From Candidatus Desulfobacillus denitrificans (lineage in GTDB: Bacteria > Pseudomonadota > Gammaproteobacteria > Burkholderiales > Rhodocyclaceae), in contig AP021857.1 in the NCBI GenBank assembly GCA_017347485.1, forward strand, positions 62,001-126,000: a stretch of 64,000 nt of DNA. The letters are read 5' to 3'. The notes beneath the pieces are model-generated. The model searched no databases, was not told where the DNA came from, and saw only the letters and a list, made by a program, of their open reading frames with translations. Shown here piece after piece: positions 31,640 to 39,898 of this stretch; positions within the stretch are counted from its first letter, which is position 1, and each line of letters begins with the position of its first letter. Both the position numbers and the translations under genes were made by a program.

Positions 31640-34139
31640 TCTGGCCGCGCCCCTGCTGGCGCAAGGCATCCCCGTCTTTCCCTGCTGGGAGAAACCCAAC
31701 GGGGCGATTCAATCGAACGGCAAGCCCAAGCACCCCGACGGGAAGAATCCCCGCACCCGCAACGGCTTCAAGGATGCGACCACGGACGCCGGGCAGGTTG
31801 CCGCCTGGGCCGCGCAATGGCCGGCCGCGCTGGTGGGCGTGCCGACGGGCAAGGCTTCCGGCCTGTTCGTGCTGGACGTGGATGTGAAGAACGGCAAGGA
31901 CGGATTCAGCACCTTGCAGGCGATGGGCTGGAAGCTTCCGGCAACCCGCACCCACCGGACGAAGAACGGCGGCGGGGCGCACTACCTGTTCCGCGCCCCC
32001 GATGGCATCCCGTTGAAATCCTCGGCGGGCAACCTGGGCGACGGGCTGGATACGCGGGGCGATGGGGGCTATATCGTCTGGTGGCCTGCCCACGGCGGCG
32101 AAGTGGAACATGCCGACATCGTGGCGGACGTTCCGCCCTGGGTGGTGGATGCGCTGCAAGCGCCAGCACCCCGCAAGCCTGCACCGGCAAGCGATGCGAC
32201 GGACGGCGAGGGCATCACCGAAGGCGGGCGCAATGACACCCTGTTCCGCCTGGCCGCCTCACTGCGCGGCAAGGGGCTGACGGTGGATGCCATCGAGGCG
32301 GCATTGCAAATCGAGAACGAAGCGAAATGCTGCCCGCCCTTGTCGGCGGATGAAGTGCGCACCATCGCCCATAGCACCGGGCGCTATGTGGAAGGCGCGA
32401 CCGGCGGCGAACGCTGCGCCTATGGCAATGGGGAATTTGAAGTCTCGCCCGCTGGCGTGGCCTTCATCGGCACCGACAAGCACGGCGAACGCTTGCCCGC
32501 CCTCTGGATTTGTTCCGCCTTGCAAGTGCGGGCCATGACCCGTGATGCCAAGTCGGGCGAATGGGGGCGACTGCTGGAATGGCACGACAAGGACAACGTG
32601 CGCCATCAATGGGCGATGCCCCTGGAACTGCTGCAAGGCGACGGGGTGGATGTGCGGCGCGAACTGGCGCGGCTGGGCCTGACCATTTCCACCAACAAGA
32701 AAGGCCGCGACCTGCTGGCGTCCTTCCTGCAAGTCTGGCCGGTAGAGAATCGGGCGCGATGCGTGGAACGGCTGGGCTGGCATGGGGGCGTGTTCGTGAC
32801 CCCGGCGGAATCCATCGGGCAGGACGGGGAAATCGTGGTGTTCCAGAATGCCCATGCCATCGAACCGGCCTACTCCGTGGCGGGCAGCGTGGAAGAATGG
32901 CGCGATTCCGTGGGCCGACTGACCGCCGGTAATTCCCGCCTGGTGTTCGCCCTGTCCGTGGCATTCGCGGGCGCATTGGCCGACGTGGTGGGCGAGGATT
33001 CCGGGGGCTTCCACTTCCGGGGCGCGTCCTCGTCGGGCAAGACTACCGCCCTCAAGGTGGCGGCTTCCGTGTGGGGCGATCCATCGGCCTATCCCCGACT
33101 ATGGCGGGCGACGGCGAACGGGCTGGAAGGGCTGGCCGCGCTGCATAACGATGGCCTGCTGATTCTGGACGAGTTGAGCCAGATAGACCCGAAGGAAGCC
33201 GGCGAAGCCGCCTACCTGCTGGCGAATGGGCAGGGTAAGGCGCGGGCATCGCGCACCGGCACGGCGCGGCAGTCTGCCCGCTGGCGGCTGCTGTTCCTGT
33301 CGGCGGGCGAGGAATCGCTGACGGCGCTGATGGCGCGGGCCGGGCGCAAGGTGAATGCCGGGCAGGAAATCCGCCTGGCTGATCTGGACGCGGATGCAGG
33401 CGCGGGCATGGGCGTATTCGAGGTGCTGCACGATCAACCGAACCCGGCGGCGCTGGCGCTGGCCTTGAAGGATGCCGCGACCCGATACCACGGCGCGGTG
33501 GGGCTGGCCTGGCTGCGCTGCATCGTGGCCGACCGTGCCAAGCTGGCCGACTTCATCGCGGCAGGCATCAAGCGATTCGTGGCGGACGTTGCGCCCAAGG
33601 ATGCCGCCGGGCAAGTGCTGCGCGTGGCGAGGCGCTTTGCCCTGGTGGCGATGGCCGGCGAGCTTGCCAGCGGTTGCGATCTGGTTGCCCCTGGTTATGG
33701 CCTGACCGGCTGGGCCGAAGGCGAGGCCACTGCGGCGGCAAAGAAGTGTTTTGCCGCTTGGCTGGAAGGCTTCGGCGGCATCGGCAATCGTGAGGAACGC
33801 GCCATGCTGGGGCAAGTGCGGGCCTTCTTCGAGGCGCACGGCGCAAGCCGATTCGCGCTGCTGGATGACGCATTCCCCAACGACCGGCCTATCGTCAATC
33901 GGGCCGGGTTCGTCCGCACGATGGACGACGGCGGGCGGGAATTCCTGGTGCTGCCCGAAGTGTTCCGGCGGGAGGTATGCGCAGGATTTGACGCGAAGGC
34001 GGCAACGCGGGCGCTGATTGAGGCCGGATGGATCGAACCCGGCGAGGGACGCCATATCGCGCAGCGTGTGCGCGTTCCCGGCTTGGGCCTGGTGCGCTGC
34101 TACGTTTTCACCGGGCGCATGTGGGAGGGCGACGAGTGA
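31623..34139 (+). CDS. Primase-helicase (PrimPol N-terminus, DUF927-type helicase)
   Basis: An 838-residue replication protein. Residues 1-170 are a bifunctional primase/polymerase domain (LLAQGIPVFPCWEKPNG, GLFVLDVDVKNGKDG with the acidic pair, GGGAHYLFRAP). Around 200-260 is a PriCT-like helical domain (EGGRNDTLFRLAASLRGKG). The C-terminal DUF927 ATPase has Walker A GASSSGKTT (about 465-473) and Walker B LLILDE (about 512). Such single-protein replicases drive P4-like satellites and integrative elements. No structural or packaging genes accompany it. Confidence 0.9.
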   Translation: MPNFADLAAPLLAQGIPVFPCWEKPNGAIQSNGKPKHPDGKNPRTRNGFKDATTDAGQVAAWAAQWPAALVGVPTGKASGLFVLDVDVKNGKDGFSTLQAMGWKLPATRTHRTKNGGGAHYLFRAPDGIPLKSSAGNLGDGLDTRGDGGYIVWWPAHGGEVEHADIVADVPPWVVDALQAPAPRKPAPASDATDGEGITEGGRNDTLFRLAASLRGKGLTVDAIEAALQIENEAKCCPPLSADEVRTIAHSTGRYVEGATGGERCAYGNGEFEVSPAGVAFIGTDKHGERLPALWICSALQVRAMTRDAKSGEWGRLLEWHDKDNVRHQWAMPLELLQGDGVDVRRELARLGLTISTNKKGRDLLASFLQVWPVENRARCVERLGWHGGVFVTPAESIGQDGEIVVFQNAHAIEPAYSVAGSVEEWRDSVGRLTAGNSRLVFALSVAFAGALADVVGEDSGGFHFRGASSSGKTTALKVAASVWGDPSAYPRLWRATANGLEGLAALHNDGLLILDELSQIDPKEAGEAAYLLANGQGKARASRTGTARQSARWRLLFLSAGEESLTALMARAGRKVNAGQEIRLADLDADAGAGMGVFEVLHDQPNPAALALALKDAATRYHGAVGLAWLRCIVADRAKLADFIAAGIKRFVADVAPKDAAGQVLRVARRFALVAMAGELASGCDLVAPGYGLTGWAEGEATAAAKKCFAAWLEGFGGIGNREERAMLGQVRAFFEAHGASRFALLDDAFPNDRPIVNRAGFVRTMDDGGREFLVLPEVFRREVCAGFDAKAATRALIEAGWIEPGEGRHIAQRVRVPGLGLVRCYVFTGRMWEGDE

Positions 34140-34801
34140 AAGCGAGTTGCACTCAAAAACTGTGGGAACAGGTGGGAACATGCGGCATCCCTGTATCCAT
34201 GCGGGTTTCCGCTGTTCCCACAGGTGAAAAAGTTGTGGGAACAGGTGGGAACAAACCGAATCCGCAAATTCTGCGGATTGAGTTGTTGGCGTCCTACGCG
34301 CATGAAATCGCCCATTCAGCGGCTGCCCTGCACTACGGCTGCGTGGTCGCGGTGGAAATCAGCTATGACCCGGCAACGCGCTACTTCGATGGAGCTTGCC
34401 ATTACCGGCACCCGGACGGCGAACTGCCCCCGCCAGCGGTGCGGGCTATCGCCCTGGCTGGGATTGTGGGCGAAGCCGCCTACTGGCTGGGATGGGACAA
34501 CCCACGGCTGACCCCTGACCGGCTGACCGAATCAATACGGGCGGGCCGCGTGACTGTTTCCCCTAGCGATCTGTTACGCGCTGCGGGCTGGCAGGTTGAG
34601 GACATGGCGCGGGCCTTCGGGATTGTGCGGAATGCCTGGGCGTGGATCATCGCAGAAGTGGAAGAACGCGCCCCTGCTGGCGCAAGGCCGGCTGTTTGTT
34701 CCCACTGTTCCCACAAGGGGCGGCGCATGTGGGAACACGGAAATCCTTGTGCCGCAAGGGATGCCGCATGTTCCCACTGTTCCCACAGAAAAACATGGTG
34801 A
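34136..34801 (+). CDS. HExxH-motif protein whose ends are built from repeats
   Basis: From GTG 34136 (GTGA overlap with the primase) this is 221 residues. The middle (about 50-180) carries HEIAH in YAHEIAHSAAALHYG and a later IALAGIVGEAAYWLG, an arrangement like the M41/FtsH-type zinc peptidase fold, so a metallopeptidase-like protein is plausible. The first 45 and last 40 residues are encoded by the iteron-like repeats (WEQVGT; CSHCSH twice) and look like passive coding of DNA sites. A third zinc ligand cannot be assigned with certainty. Confidence 0.6.
   Translation: MKASCTQKLWEQVGTCGIPVSMRVSAVPTGEKVVGTGGNKPNPQILRIELLASYAHEIAHSAAALHYGCVVAVEISYDPATRYFDGACHYRHPDGELPPPAVRAIALAGIVGEAAYWLGWDNPRLTPDRLTESIRAGRVTVSPSDLLRAAGWQVEDMARAFGIVRNAWAWIIAEVEERAPAGARPAVCSHCSHKGRRMWEHGNPCAARDAACSHCSHRKTW
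34163..34253. repeat. Iteron-like TGGGAACA array, left cluster
   Basis: Five copies of TGGGAACA or its complement TGTTCCCA: 34163, 34173, 34213 (inverted), 34236 and 34246. Two direct pairs are spaced exactly 10 bp. The cluster overlaps the start of the HExxH gene. Confidence 0.8.
34697..34785. repeat. Iteron-like TGGGAACA array, right cluster
   Basis: Five more copies, mostly in the opposite orientation: TGTTCCCA at 34697, 34706, 34769 and 34778, and TGGGAACA at 34730. Two direct pairs are spaced 9 bp. The cluster covers the 3' end of the HExxH gene and mirrors the left cluster. Confidence 0.8.
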
Positions 34802-34807
34802 AGTGAA

Positions 34808-35101
34808 ATGAACGAAGCAAATTCCCTGCGCGATGGCGGAAAAGAATCCCCCGAAAGCGAAGCCGCAAGCGGCAACGTGCTGACCCTTACCCCCCTGCCG
34901 AAGATTGATCTTCGGGACGCGCACGCCATCCGGCGCGAACTCGGCAGCGTCTATCGAGACATGCGGGCGGGGCGGCTGGCGAGTCAGGACGGGACGCGCC
35001 TTGCCTACGTCCTGGACATGATCCGCAAAGCCTATGAAACCGCAGTGCTGGCCGACCGGCTGGAACTGCTGGAACGCACCATCAACCCACGAAAGGACTG
35101 A
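34808..35101 (+). CDS. Hypothetical element protein
   Basis: A 97-residue charged protein with a flexible N-terminus (about 1-30) and a helical body (DAHAIRRELGSVYRDMRAGRL ... DMIRKAYETAVLADRLELLERTI, seen as RRELGSVYRDMRAGRL). It starts 6 bp after the HExxH gene and ends 4 bp before the next start, so it belongs to the same operon. Proteins of this size and make-up are common beside primases in islands. No function known. Confidence 0.65.
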   Translation: MNEANSLRDGGKESPESEAASGNVLTLTPLPKIDLRDAHAIRRELGSVYRDMRAGRLASQDGTRLAYVLDMIRKAYETAVLADRLELLERTINPRKD

Positions 35102-35105
35102 CACC

Positions 35106-35618
35106 ATGCAACATCATGACCGATTGACAAAGGCATACCGTGGCCTGACTGCCGACCAACTGGCGGCGCTGGCCTTCCACTACATGACGGGCGCGAACGA
35201 TCTGGAATTCAAGCGCGTGGCGGACGCCGTGCCATTGAAGGACTACCGTTGCCCGGACGTGGCCTATCAGGCGCGGCTGGATGGCTTCACGCGATTTGCC
35301 GCGTATTGGGCCATTGAGCATTGGCGGCTGCGCACTCGCAAAGCGGAAATGCTGGGCGCGGCGCTGGCCGCCATCCGGCGCGGGGAGGACTTCGAGAAAA
35401 CGGACGATCTTCTCTATGCTCATGAACAGGCGGAAAGTTGCTTGCTGGCCCTGGATGCCGCCTTGCTGACGATCTGCGCGGACAACCAGATGGATCCGGC
35501 GGACGTGCGCAAGATGGCAGGAACGGAACCTTTCAAGCCCATGCGCGACGGCATGACAGCGGACGGCGAAATGCAGGCCGCAATGCAATCGGCGTTTGCT
35601 GAACTGCTGGCCGTGTGA
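35106..35618 (+). CDS. Hypothetical element protein
   Basis: A 170-residue, mostly helical soluble protein starting MQHHDRLTKAYRGLTADQLAALAF. ATG 35106 is chosen because the preceding gene ends at 35101 and AAAGGACTGACACC precedes it. I recognise no domain. It sits in the late part of the element operon after the replication genes. Confidence 0.65.
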   Translation: MQHHDRLTKAYRGLTADQLAALAFHYMTGANDLEFKRVADAVPLKDYRCPDVAYQARLDGFTRFAAYWAIEHWRLRTRKAEMLGAALAAIRRGEDFEKTDDLLYAHEQAESCLLALDAALLTICADNQMDPADVRKMAGTEPFKPMRDGMTADGEMQAAMQSAFAELLAV

Positions 35619-35621
35619 AAA

Positions 35622-35816
35622 ATGGACACCCGCCCGAAGTCCGGGGAACTGATCGAGGCGACGGTGGAAGAAGTGGCCGCCTGGCTTTCTGCAACGGAAG
35701 GCCGGGCGGTTTCAATCCATGAAGCGCGAATGATCGAGGCGCAAGCCCTGCGGAAACTGCGGCAGGAATTCACGCGGCGCGGGCTGTTCCCTGCTGACTT
35801 GTTGCCGGATCGGTGA
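35622..35816 (+). CDS. Small hypothetical element protein
   Basis: A 64-residue protein starting MDTRPKSGELIEATVEEVAAWL, helical and charged, with a possible short helix-turn-helix (VEEVAAWLSATEGRAVSIHEARMIE). Three bases separate it from the previous gene. It is the last clear coding sequence of the element. Function unknown. Confidence 0.6.
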   Translation: MDTRPKSGELIEATVEEVAAWLSATEGRAVSIHEARMIEAQALRKLRQEFTRRGLFPADLLPDR

Positions 35817-35893
35817 GTGGCGACCCCCGGCACGAGGACAGACATTGCCGGGGCTTGCGATCAAGGATGACTCGCCTTGATGCCGTAACGGGA

Positions 35894-35983
35894 GGGGTGC
35901 TGGTCAGGGCGGGAATTTCACCCGGCCAGCTTCTGTTTATTAGACAGACGGGCCTTTGACTGCACCCCACCGGCCAGCACCCC
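35894..35983. ncRNA. Possible structured RNA of the element
   Basis: GGGGTGCTGG (35894-35903) pairs with CCAGCACCCC (35974-35983). Inside, GGGCGGGAATTTCACCC forms a second stem-loop and TCTGTTTATTAGACAGA a third (35931-35947), so the stretch can fold into a three-way junction. No frame is open across it. It resembles in outline the small antisense RNAs (C4/isrK type) of phages and satellites, but I cannot confirm a family or the strand. Confidence 0.4.
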
Positions 35984-36396
35984 AAGAGTAGCCCTGGATC
36001 CCCCGTGCTGATGTTGCAGTCACGCGCCGGGGATACTGGCCGAAGCGTGTTGCGCTACGGCAGTCAGGGTGTGGAAAGTATAGCCCGACAAGCCGCCGGG
36101 CAAAAGTCGGCGCTGGCGCGACGGCGCATCAGCACCCGCCACGGTAGCCCCCTGCAAGCTGCAAGCCGGCGAGCAGGGTTATTGCTGGCCGGCGCAGTAG
36201 CGCAGCGGGGGCGGGGCAGGAGGGATGGCGGCAGCAGGGGCGATAGAGCCAGTGGCGTAGCCTCTGGCGTGGTGCAGAATGGCACGGCGCAGCGATGGCG
36301 CGGGCCTTGCCCGAAGCAAGGGCCGTGACTGAGCGGTGCGGGGGTGGGTGGTGCAGTGGTATTCTTTCACCCATGACCTTCGCACCCCTGAAACCT
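35984..36396. other. Non-coding end of the element
   Basis: About 410 bp with no convincing gene. Open frames exist on both strands (for example 36005-36328 plus) but have unnatural composition, low complexity and no ribosome site. It contains a weak form of the 24-bp motif at 36103-36126 (AAAGTCGGCG, spacer, exact ACGGCG). Confidence 0.55.
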
Positions 36397-36421
36397 GTGC
36401 ACCCAAGAGTGCACCCAAGCC
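36397..36421. repeat. Right attachment-site-like repeat (attR)
   Basis: Direct repeat of 28368-28392 with two mismatches in 25 positions. The two copies are 8,029 bp apart and enclose the integrase, regulator and replication genes. Confidence 0.6.
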
Positions 36422-36429
36422 TCAATCAG

Positions 36430-36471
36430 AGTAAGCCGGATGCCTTAATGACGGGCATTGTCTGGCTTACT
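36430..36471. terminator. Stem-loop at the right end of the element
   Basis: AGTAAGCC (36430-36437) pairs with GGCTTACT (36464-36471), with further ATGCC/GGGCAT pairing inside, followed by TT. It would isolate gmk from element transcription or belongs to the chromosomal side of the site. Confidence 0.55.
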
Positions 36472-36486
36472 TTGTGAGCAGGTGCA

Positions 36487-36596
36487 GCGCCCCGCACGGC
36501 CGCCCGAAGGGGCGCCAGCCAAAACCCGGAGTCCGCGCAAGCGGACGAACCACCGTCACCCCCTCACATGGGGAGGGGGCCGGGGGGAAGGCAGTC
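36487..36596. repeat. Composite hairpin/G-rich repeat, copy 4
   Basis: GCGCCCC (36487-36493), loop GCACGGCCGCCCGAA (36494-36508), GGGGCGC (36509-36515): perfect stem, variant loop. Then GTCCGCGCAAGCGGAC and the palindrome ACCCCCTC/GAGGGGG, ending GGGGGGAAGG seven bases before the gmk ATG, where it can serve as ribosome site. Confidence 0.75.
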
Positions 36597-36598
36597 TG

Positions 36599-37216
36599 AT
36601 GCCAGGCAATCTTTTCATCGTCGCCGCCCCCTCCGGCGCCGGCAAGACCACGCTGGTGAGGATGCTGCTCGAGCGCGACGGCGGCATCCGCCTGTCGATC
36701 TCCTACACCACCCGCGCGCCGCGGCCGGGCGAGGCGGACGGCCGCGAGTACCATTTCATCGACGAGCCGGCCTTCCATGCCATGCGCGAGAACGGCGACT
36801 TCCTCGAGAGCGCCGAGGTGCACGGCAACTTCTACGGCACCTCGCGGCCCTGGATCCTCGAGCAGATGGCCGCGGGCCAGGACGTCCTGCTGGAAATCGA
36901 CTGGCAGGGGGCCCAGCAGGTGCGCGGCCTGTTCCACGGCAGCATCGGCATCTTCGTCCTGCCGCCGTCCGTCGAGGAACTCGAGCGGCGCCTGCGCGGC
37001 CGCGGCCAGGACAGCGACGAAATCATCGCCCGCCGCGTGGCCGCCGCCCTGAGCGAAATGCGCCACGTCAACGAGTTTGATTATGTTATTATTAACAACA
37101 AGTTGCCGGAGGCGATCGAAGACCTCCAGACCGTAGTGCGTGCGGTGCGCCTGCGCACCGCCTCGCAGCTGGCCCGCCACCGCGCGCTTTTCTCGTTTCT
37201 CGAACAGGAATCATAG
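36599..37216 (+). CDS. gmk: Guanylate kinase
   Basis: A 205-residue enzyme converting GMP to GDP. P-loop [10 protein letters not shown] at the N-terminus, [20 protein letters not shown] (GMP binding), [14 protein letters not shown], and [22 protein letters not shown]. Full length from ATG 36599. It begins the usual gmk-rpoZ-spoT operon; its normal upstream partner yicC has been pushed 8 kb away by the integrated element. Confidence 0.97.
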   Translation: MPGNLFIVAAPSGAGKTTLVRMLLERDGGIRLSISYTTRAPRPGEADGREYHFIDEPAFHAMRENGDFLESAEVHGNFYGTSRPWILEQMAAGQDVLLEIDWQGAQQVRGLFHGSIGIFVLPPSVEELERRLRGRGQDSDEIIARRVAAALSEMRHVNEFDYVIINNKLPEAIEDLQTVVRAVRLRTASQLARHRALFSFLEQES

Positions 37217-37220
37217 AACC

Positions 37221-37427
37221 ATGGCCCGCATCACCGTAGACGACTGTCTCAAAAGAATCCCCAACCGCTTCCAGCTCACCCTGGCCGCCACCTATCGCGC
37301 CCGCCAGCTGACCATCGGCGCGACGCCCATGATCGAGGGCGAGAAGGACAAGCCGACCGTCATCGCCCTGCGCGAGATCGCCGCCGGCAAGGTCGGTCTG
37401 GAAGTGCTCAATCGCGGGCAGGCCTGA
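37221..37427 (+). CDS. rpoZ: RNA polymerase omega subunit
   Basis: A 68-residue protein, [20 protein letters not shown]..., the standard omega subunit that helps assemble beta-prime and takes part in ppGpp binding. It starts 4 bp after gmk and lies directly before spoT, whose product makes ppGpp. An upstream in-frame extension is ignored because the family starts at MARITV. Confidence 0.97.
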   Translation: MARITVDDCLKRIPNRFQLTLAATYRARQLTIGATPMIEGEKDKPTVIALREIAAGKVGLEVLNRGQA

Positions 37428-37454
37428 GCACCGCCGCGGAGGGAAGGGTGAGCC

Positions 37455-39632
37455 ATGCACGCCGCCGCTTCTCCTCCCGGCGAACAAACCCCGCAAGCGT
37501 TCGACGCTGAATTCTCCCTCCAGCTCGAGAAGCTGAAGGAGTTGCTCGGCACCTACCTCAAGGCCGAGGACATCGAGCGCGTCGCCGAGGCCTTCCGCTT
37601 CTCGGCCGAGGCGCACAAGAGCCAGTTCCGCATCAGCGGCGACCCGTACTTCTCGCATCCGCTGGCGGTGGCCGGCATCCTCACCGGCTGGCACCTCGAC
37701 GCCCAGGCGCTGATGGCGGCACTGCTGCACGACGTCACCGAAGACACCGAGATCGACAACAGGCAGATCGGCGAGCGCTTCGGCAAGGTGACGGCCGAGC
37801 TGGTCGACGGCGTTTCCAAGCTCGACAAGATCGAGTTCCAGTCGATCGAGGACGCCCAGGCGGAGAACTTCCGCAAGATGCTGCTGGCGATGGCGCGGGA
37901 CGTGCGCGTCATCCTCATCAAGCTGGCCGACCGCCTGCACAACATGCGCACGCTGGAGACGCTGCGTCCGGACAAGCGCCGCCGCATCGCCCGCGAGACG
38001 CTGGAGATCTACGCGCCGATCGCCAACCGGCTCGGCCTCAACAACCTCTACCGCGAGCTGCAGGAGCTGGCCTTCCGCCACGTCTGGCCGATGCGCTACC
38101 GCGTGCTCGCCAAGGCCATCAAGGCGGCGCGCGGCAACCGGCGCGAGGTGGTTGGCAAGATCCTCGGCGGCATCAAGGCGCGCCTGGCCGAGGCGCAGAT
38201 CGAGGCCGAGGTGATGGGCCGCGAGAAGCACCTCTACGGCATCTATCGCAAGATGCGCGGCAAGTCGCTCTCCTTCTCGCAGGTGCTCGACATCTACGGC
38301 TTCCGCGTCATCGTCAGGGACGTGCCGACCTGCTACCTGGCGCTGGGCGCCCTGCACAGCCTGTACAAGCCGGTGCCGGGCAAGTTCAAGGACTACATCG
38401 CCATCCCCAAGGGCAACGGCTACCAGTCGCTGCATACCACCCTGATTGGCCCCTACGGCACGCCGGTGGAGGTGCAGATCCGCACCACCGAGATGCACCA
38501 CGTCGCCGAGTCGGGCGTCGCCTCGCACTGGCTCTACAAGGACGACAAGAGCCTCTCCGAGCTGCAGCAGCGCACGCACAAGTGGCTGCAGTCCCTGCTC
38601 GAACTGCAGTCGGCCTCGGGCGACTCGGCCGAGTTCCTCGAGCACCTCAAGATCGACCTCTTCCCGGGCGAGGTGTATGTGTTTTCGCCGAAGGGCCGGA
38701 TCCTGCCGCTGCCGCGCGGCTCGACGGCGGTGGACTTCGCCTATGCCGTGCACACCGACATCGGCAACCGCTGCGTCGCCTGCCGCATCAACCACGAGCT
38801 GATGCCGCTGCGCACCGAATTGCGCAACGGCGACCAGGTCGAGATCATCACGGCGACGCATGCCAATCCCAACCCGGCCTGGCTGTCCTACGTCAAGACC
38901 GGCAAGGCGCGCTCGCAGATCCGCCACTTCCTCAAGACCATGCAATACGAAGAGTCCGCCGCGCTGGGCGAGCGCCTGCTGGCGCAGGCCCTGCGCTCCT
39001 TCGAGCTGTCGCTCGGCCGCATCGGCGATACGGTGTGGGAGAAATTCGTGGCGGAGTGCGGCGCCAAGTCGCAAAAGGAGGTGCTCACCGACATCGGCCT
39101 TGGCAAGCGCCTGCCGGCCATCGTTGCGCGCCGCCTGGCCGAGGGCATCGAGAAGGGCGAGCCGGCGGCCGAGCCGAAGCCGCAGGGGCCGATCCTGATC
39201 CGCGGCAGCGAGGGCATGGCGGTGCAACTGGCGCACTGCTGCCGGCCGATCCCCGGCGACCCCATCATCGGCGTCATCAAGAAGGGCCAGGGCCTGGTGG
39301 TGCACCTGGCCGACTGCCCGAGCATCTCCGTGCGCGGCCGCGGCGAAAGGGCGAAATGGGTCGACGTCGAGTGGGAGCGCGACAGCGGCAAGCTGTTCGA
39401 GGCCGCCATCAAGATCGAGGCGGAAAACCGCCGCGGCGTGCTGGCCAAGGTCGCCGCCGAAATCGCCGAGGCCGGCTCCAACATCCAGCACGTCACCATG
39501 GACGACGAGCACGGCGTGTATACCTCGCTCTACTTCACCCTGCAGGTCTCCAACCGGGTGCACCTGGCGCGCATCCTGCGCGCCCTGCGGCACATTCCCG
39601 AAGTGGTGCGCATCTCCCGCGTGCGGGAGTAA
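37455..39632 (+). CDS. spoT: Bifunctional (p)ppGpp synthetase/hydrolase
   Basis: A 725-residue Rel/SpoT protein: HD hydrolase (SHPLAVAGIL about 67; LLHDVTEDT about 90; DRLHNMRTL about 157), synthetase domain (YGFRVIVRD about 280; GNGYQSLHTT), TGS domain (DLFPGEVYVFSPKGRIL about 400) and C-terminal ACT domain (about 650-725). The intact HD residues imply ppGpp hydrolysis; synthetase activity is likely. Length is normal. It is the third gene of the gmk-rpoZ-spoT operon. Confidence 0.96.
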   Translation: MHAAASPPGEQTPQAFDAEFSLQLEKLKELLGTYLKAEDIERVAEAFRFSAEAHKSQFRISGDPYFSHPLAVAGILTGWHLDAQALMAALLHDVTEDTEIDNRQIGERFGKVTAELVDGVSKLDKIEFQSIEDAQAENFRKMLLAMARDVRVILIKLADRLHNMRTLETLRPDKRRRIARETLEIYAPIANRLGLNNLYRELQELAFRHVWPMRYRVLAKAIKAARGNRREVVGKILGGIKARLAEAQIEAEVMGREKHLYGIYRKMRGKSLSFSQVLDIYGFRVIVRDVPTCYLALGALHSLYKPVPGKFKDYIAIPKGNGYQSLHTTLIGPYGTPVEVQIRTTEMHHVAESGVASHWLYKDDKSLSELQQRTHKWLQSLLELQSASGDSAEFLEHLKIDLFPGEVYVFSPKGRILPLPRGSTAVDFAYAVHTDIGNRCVACRINHELMPLRTELRNGDQVEIITATHANPNPAWLSYVKTGKARSQIRHFLKTMQYEESAALGERLLAQALRSFELSLGRIGDTVWEKFVAECGAKSQKEVLTDIGLGKRLPAIVARRLAEGIEKGEPAAEPKPQGPILIRGSEGMAVQLAHCCRPIPGDPIIGVIKKGQGLVVHLADCPSISVRGRGERAKWVDVEWERDSGKLFEAAIKIEAENRRGVLAKVAAEIAEAGSNIQHVTMDDEHGVYTSLYFTLQVSNRVHLARILRALRHIPEVVRISRVRE

Positions 39633-39664
39633 AATTCGCCTTTTCCGAACCGAAGAGCACCGAC

Positions 39665-39847
39665 ATGGCCCAGTACGAATCCGAGCACACGAAGTTCATG
39701 CGCGAGTGGCTGGCGCAGCACCCCGAGGAAACCGCCGTCCAGCAGGCCGGCCGCGCCCTCTGGTGGGACAAGGCGCCGCAGACGCCCGACGAGCAGCAGC
39801 GCCTGAAGGAATCGCGGCTGCCGCAGAAGCCCTACGTCTACCGATAG
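39665..39847 (+). CDS. DUF3460 family protein
   Basis: A 60-residue protein: MAQYESEHTKFMREWLAQHP at the start and QKPYVYR at the end, the pattern of the DUF3460 family found in betaproteobacteria. It is soluble and strongly charged. It sits 32 bp after spoT and before a strong hairpin terminator, so it is the last gene of that operon. Function unknown. Confidence 0.85.
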   Translation: MAQYESEHTKFMREWLAQHPEETAVQQAGRALWWDKAPQTPDEQQRLKESRLPQKPYVYR

Positions 39848-39849
39848 GG

Positions 39850-39884
39850 AAAAGTCAGCCGCCGTGCCGCGGCGACTGACTTTT
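39850..39884. terminator. Bidirectional terminator built around a 24-bp motif copy
   Basis: AAAAGTCAGCCGC (39850-39862) pairs with GCGACTGACTTTT (39872-39884) with one internal mismatch; A- and T-tracts flank the stem. It ends the DUF3460 gene. The right arm and loop are an exact copy of the dispersed 24-bp motif (39860-39883, minus strand). Confidence 0.8.
39860..39883 (-). repeat. 24-bp bipartite motif, copy 7 (terminator)
   Basis: Minus strand: AAAGTCAGTC, spacer GCCGCGGC, ACGGCG. Both halves exact. Its left half is mirrored nearby at 39850, forming the hairpin. Confidence 0.85.
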
Positions 39885-39898
39885 GCCCGCCACCCCGC

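Noticed and set aside
36005-36328. 107-residue frame at the element's right end
   Set aside because: Low-complexity arginine/glycine/serine sequence, no ribosome site and no similarity I recognise; treated as non-coding.
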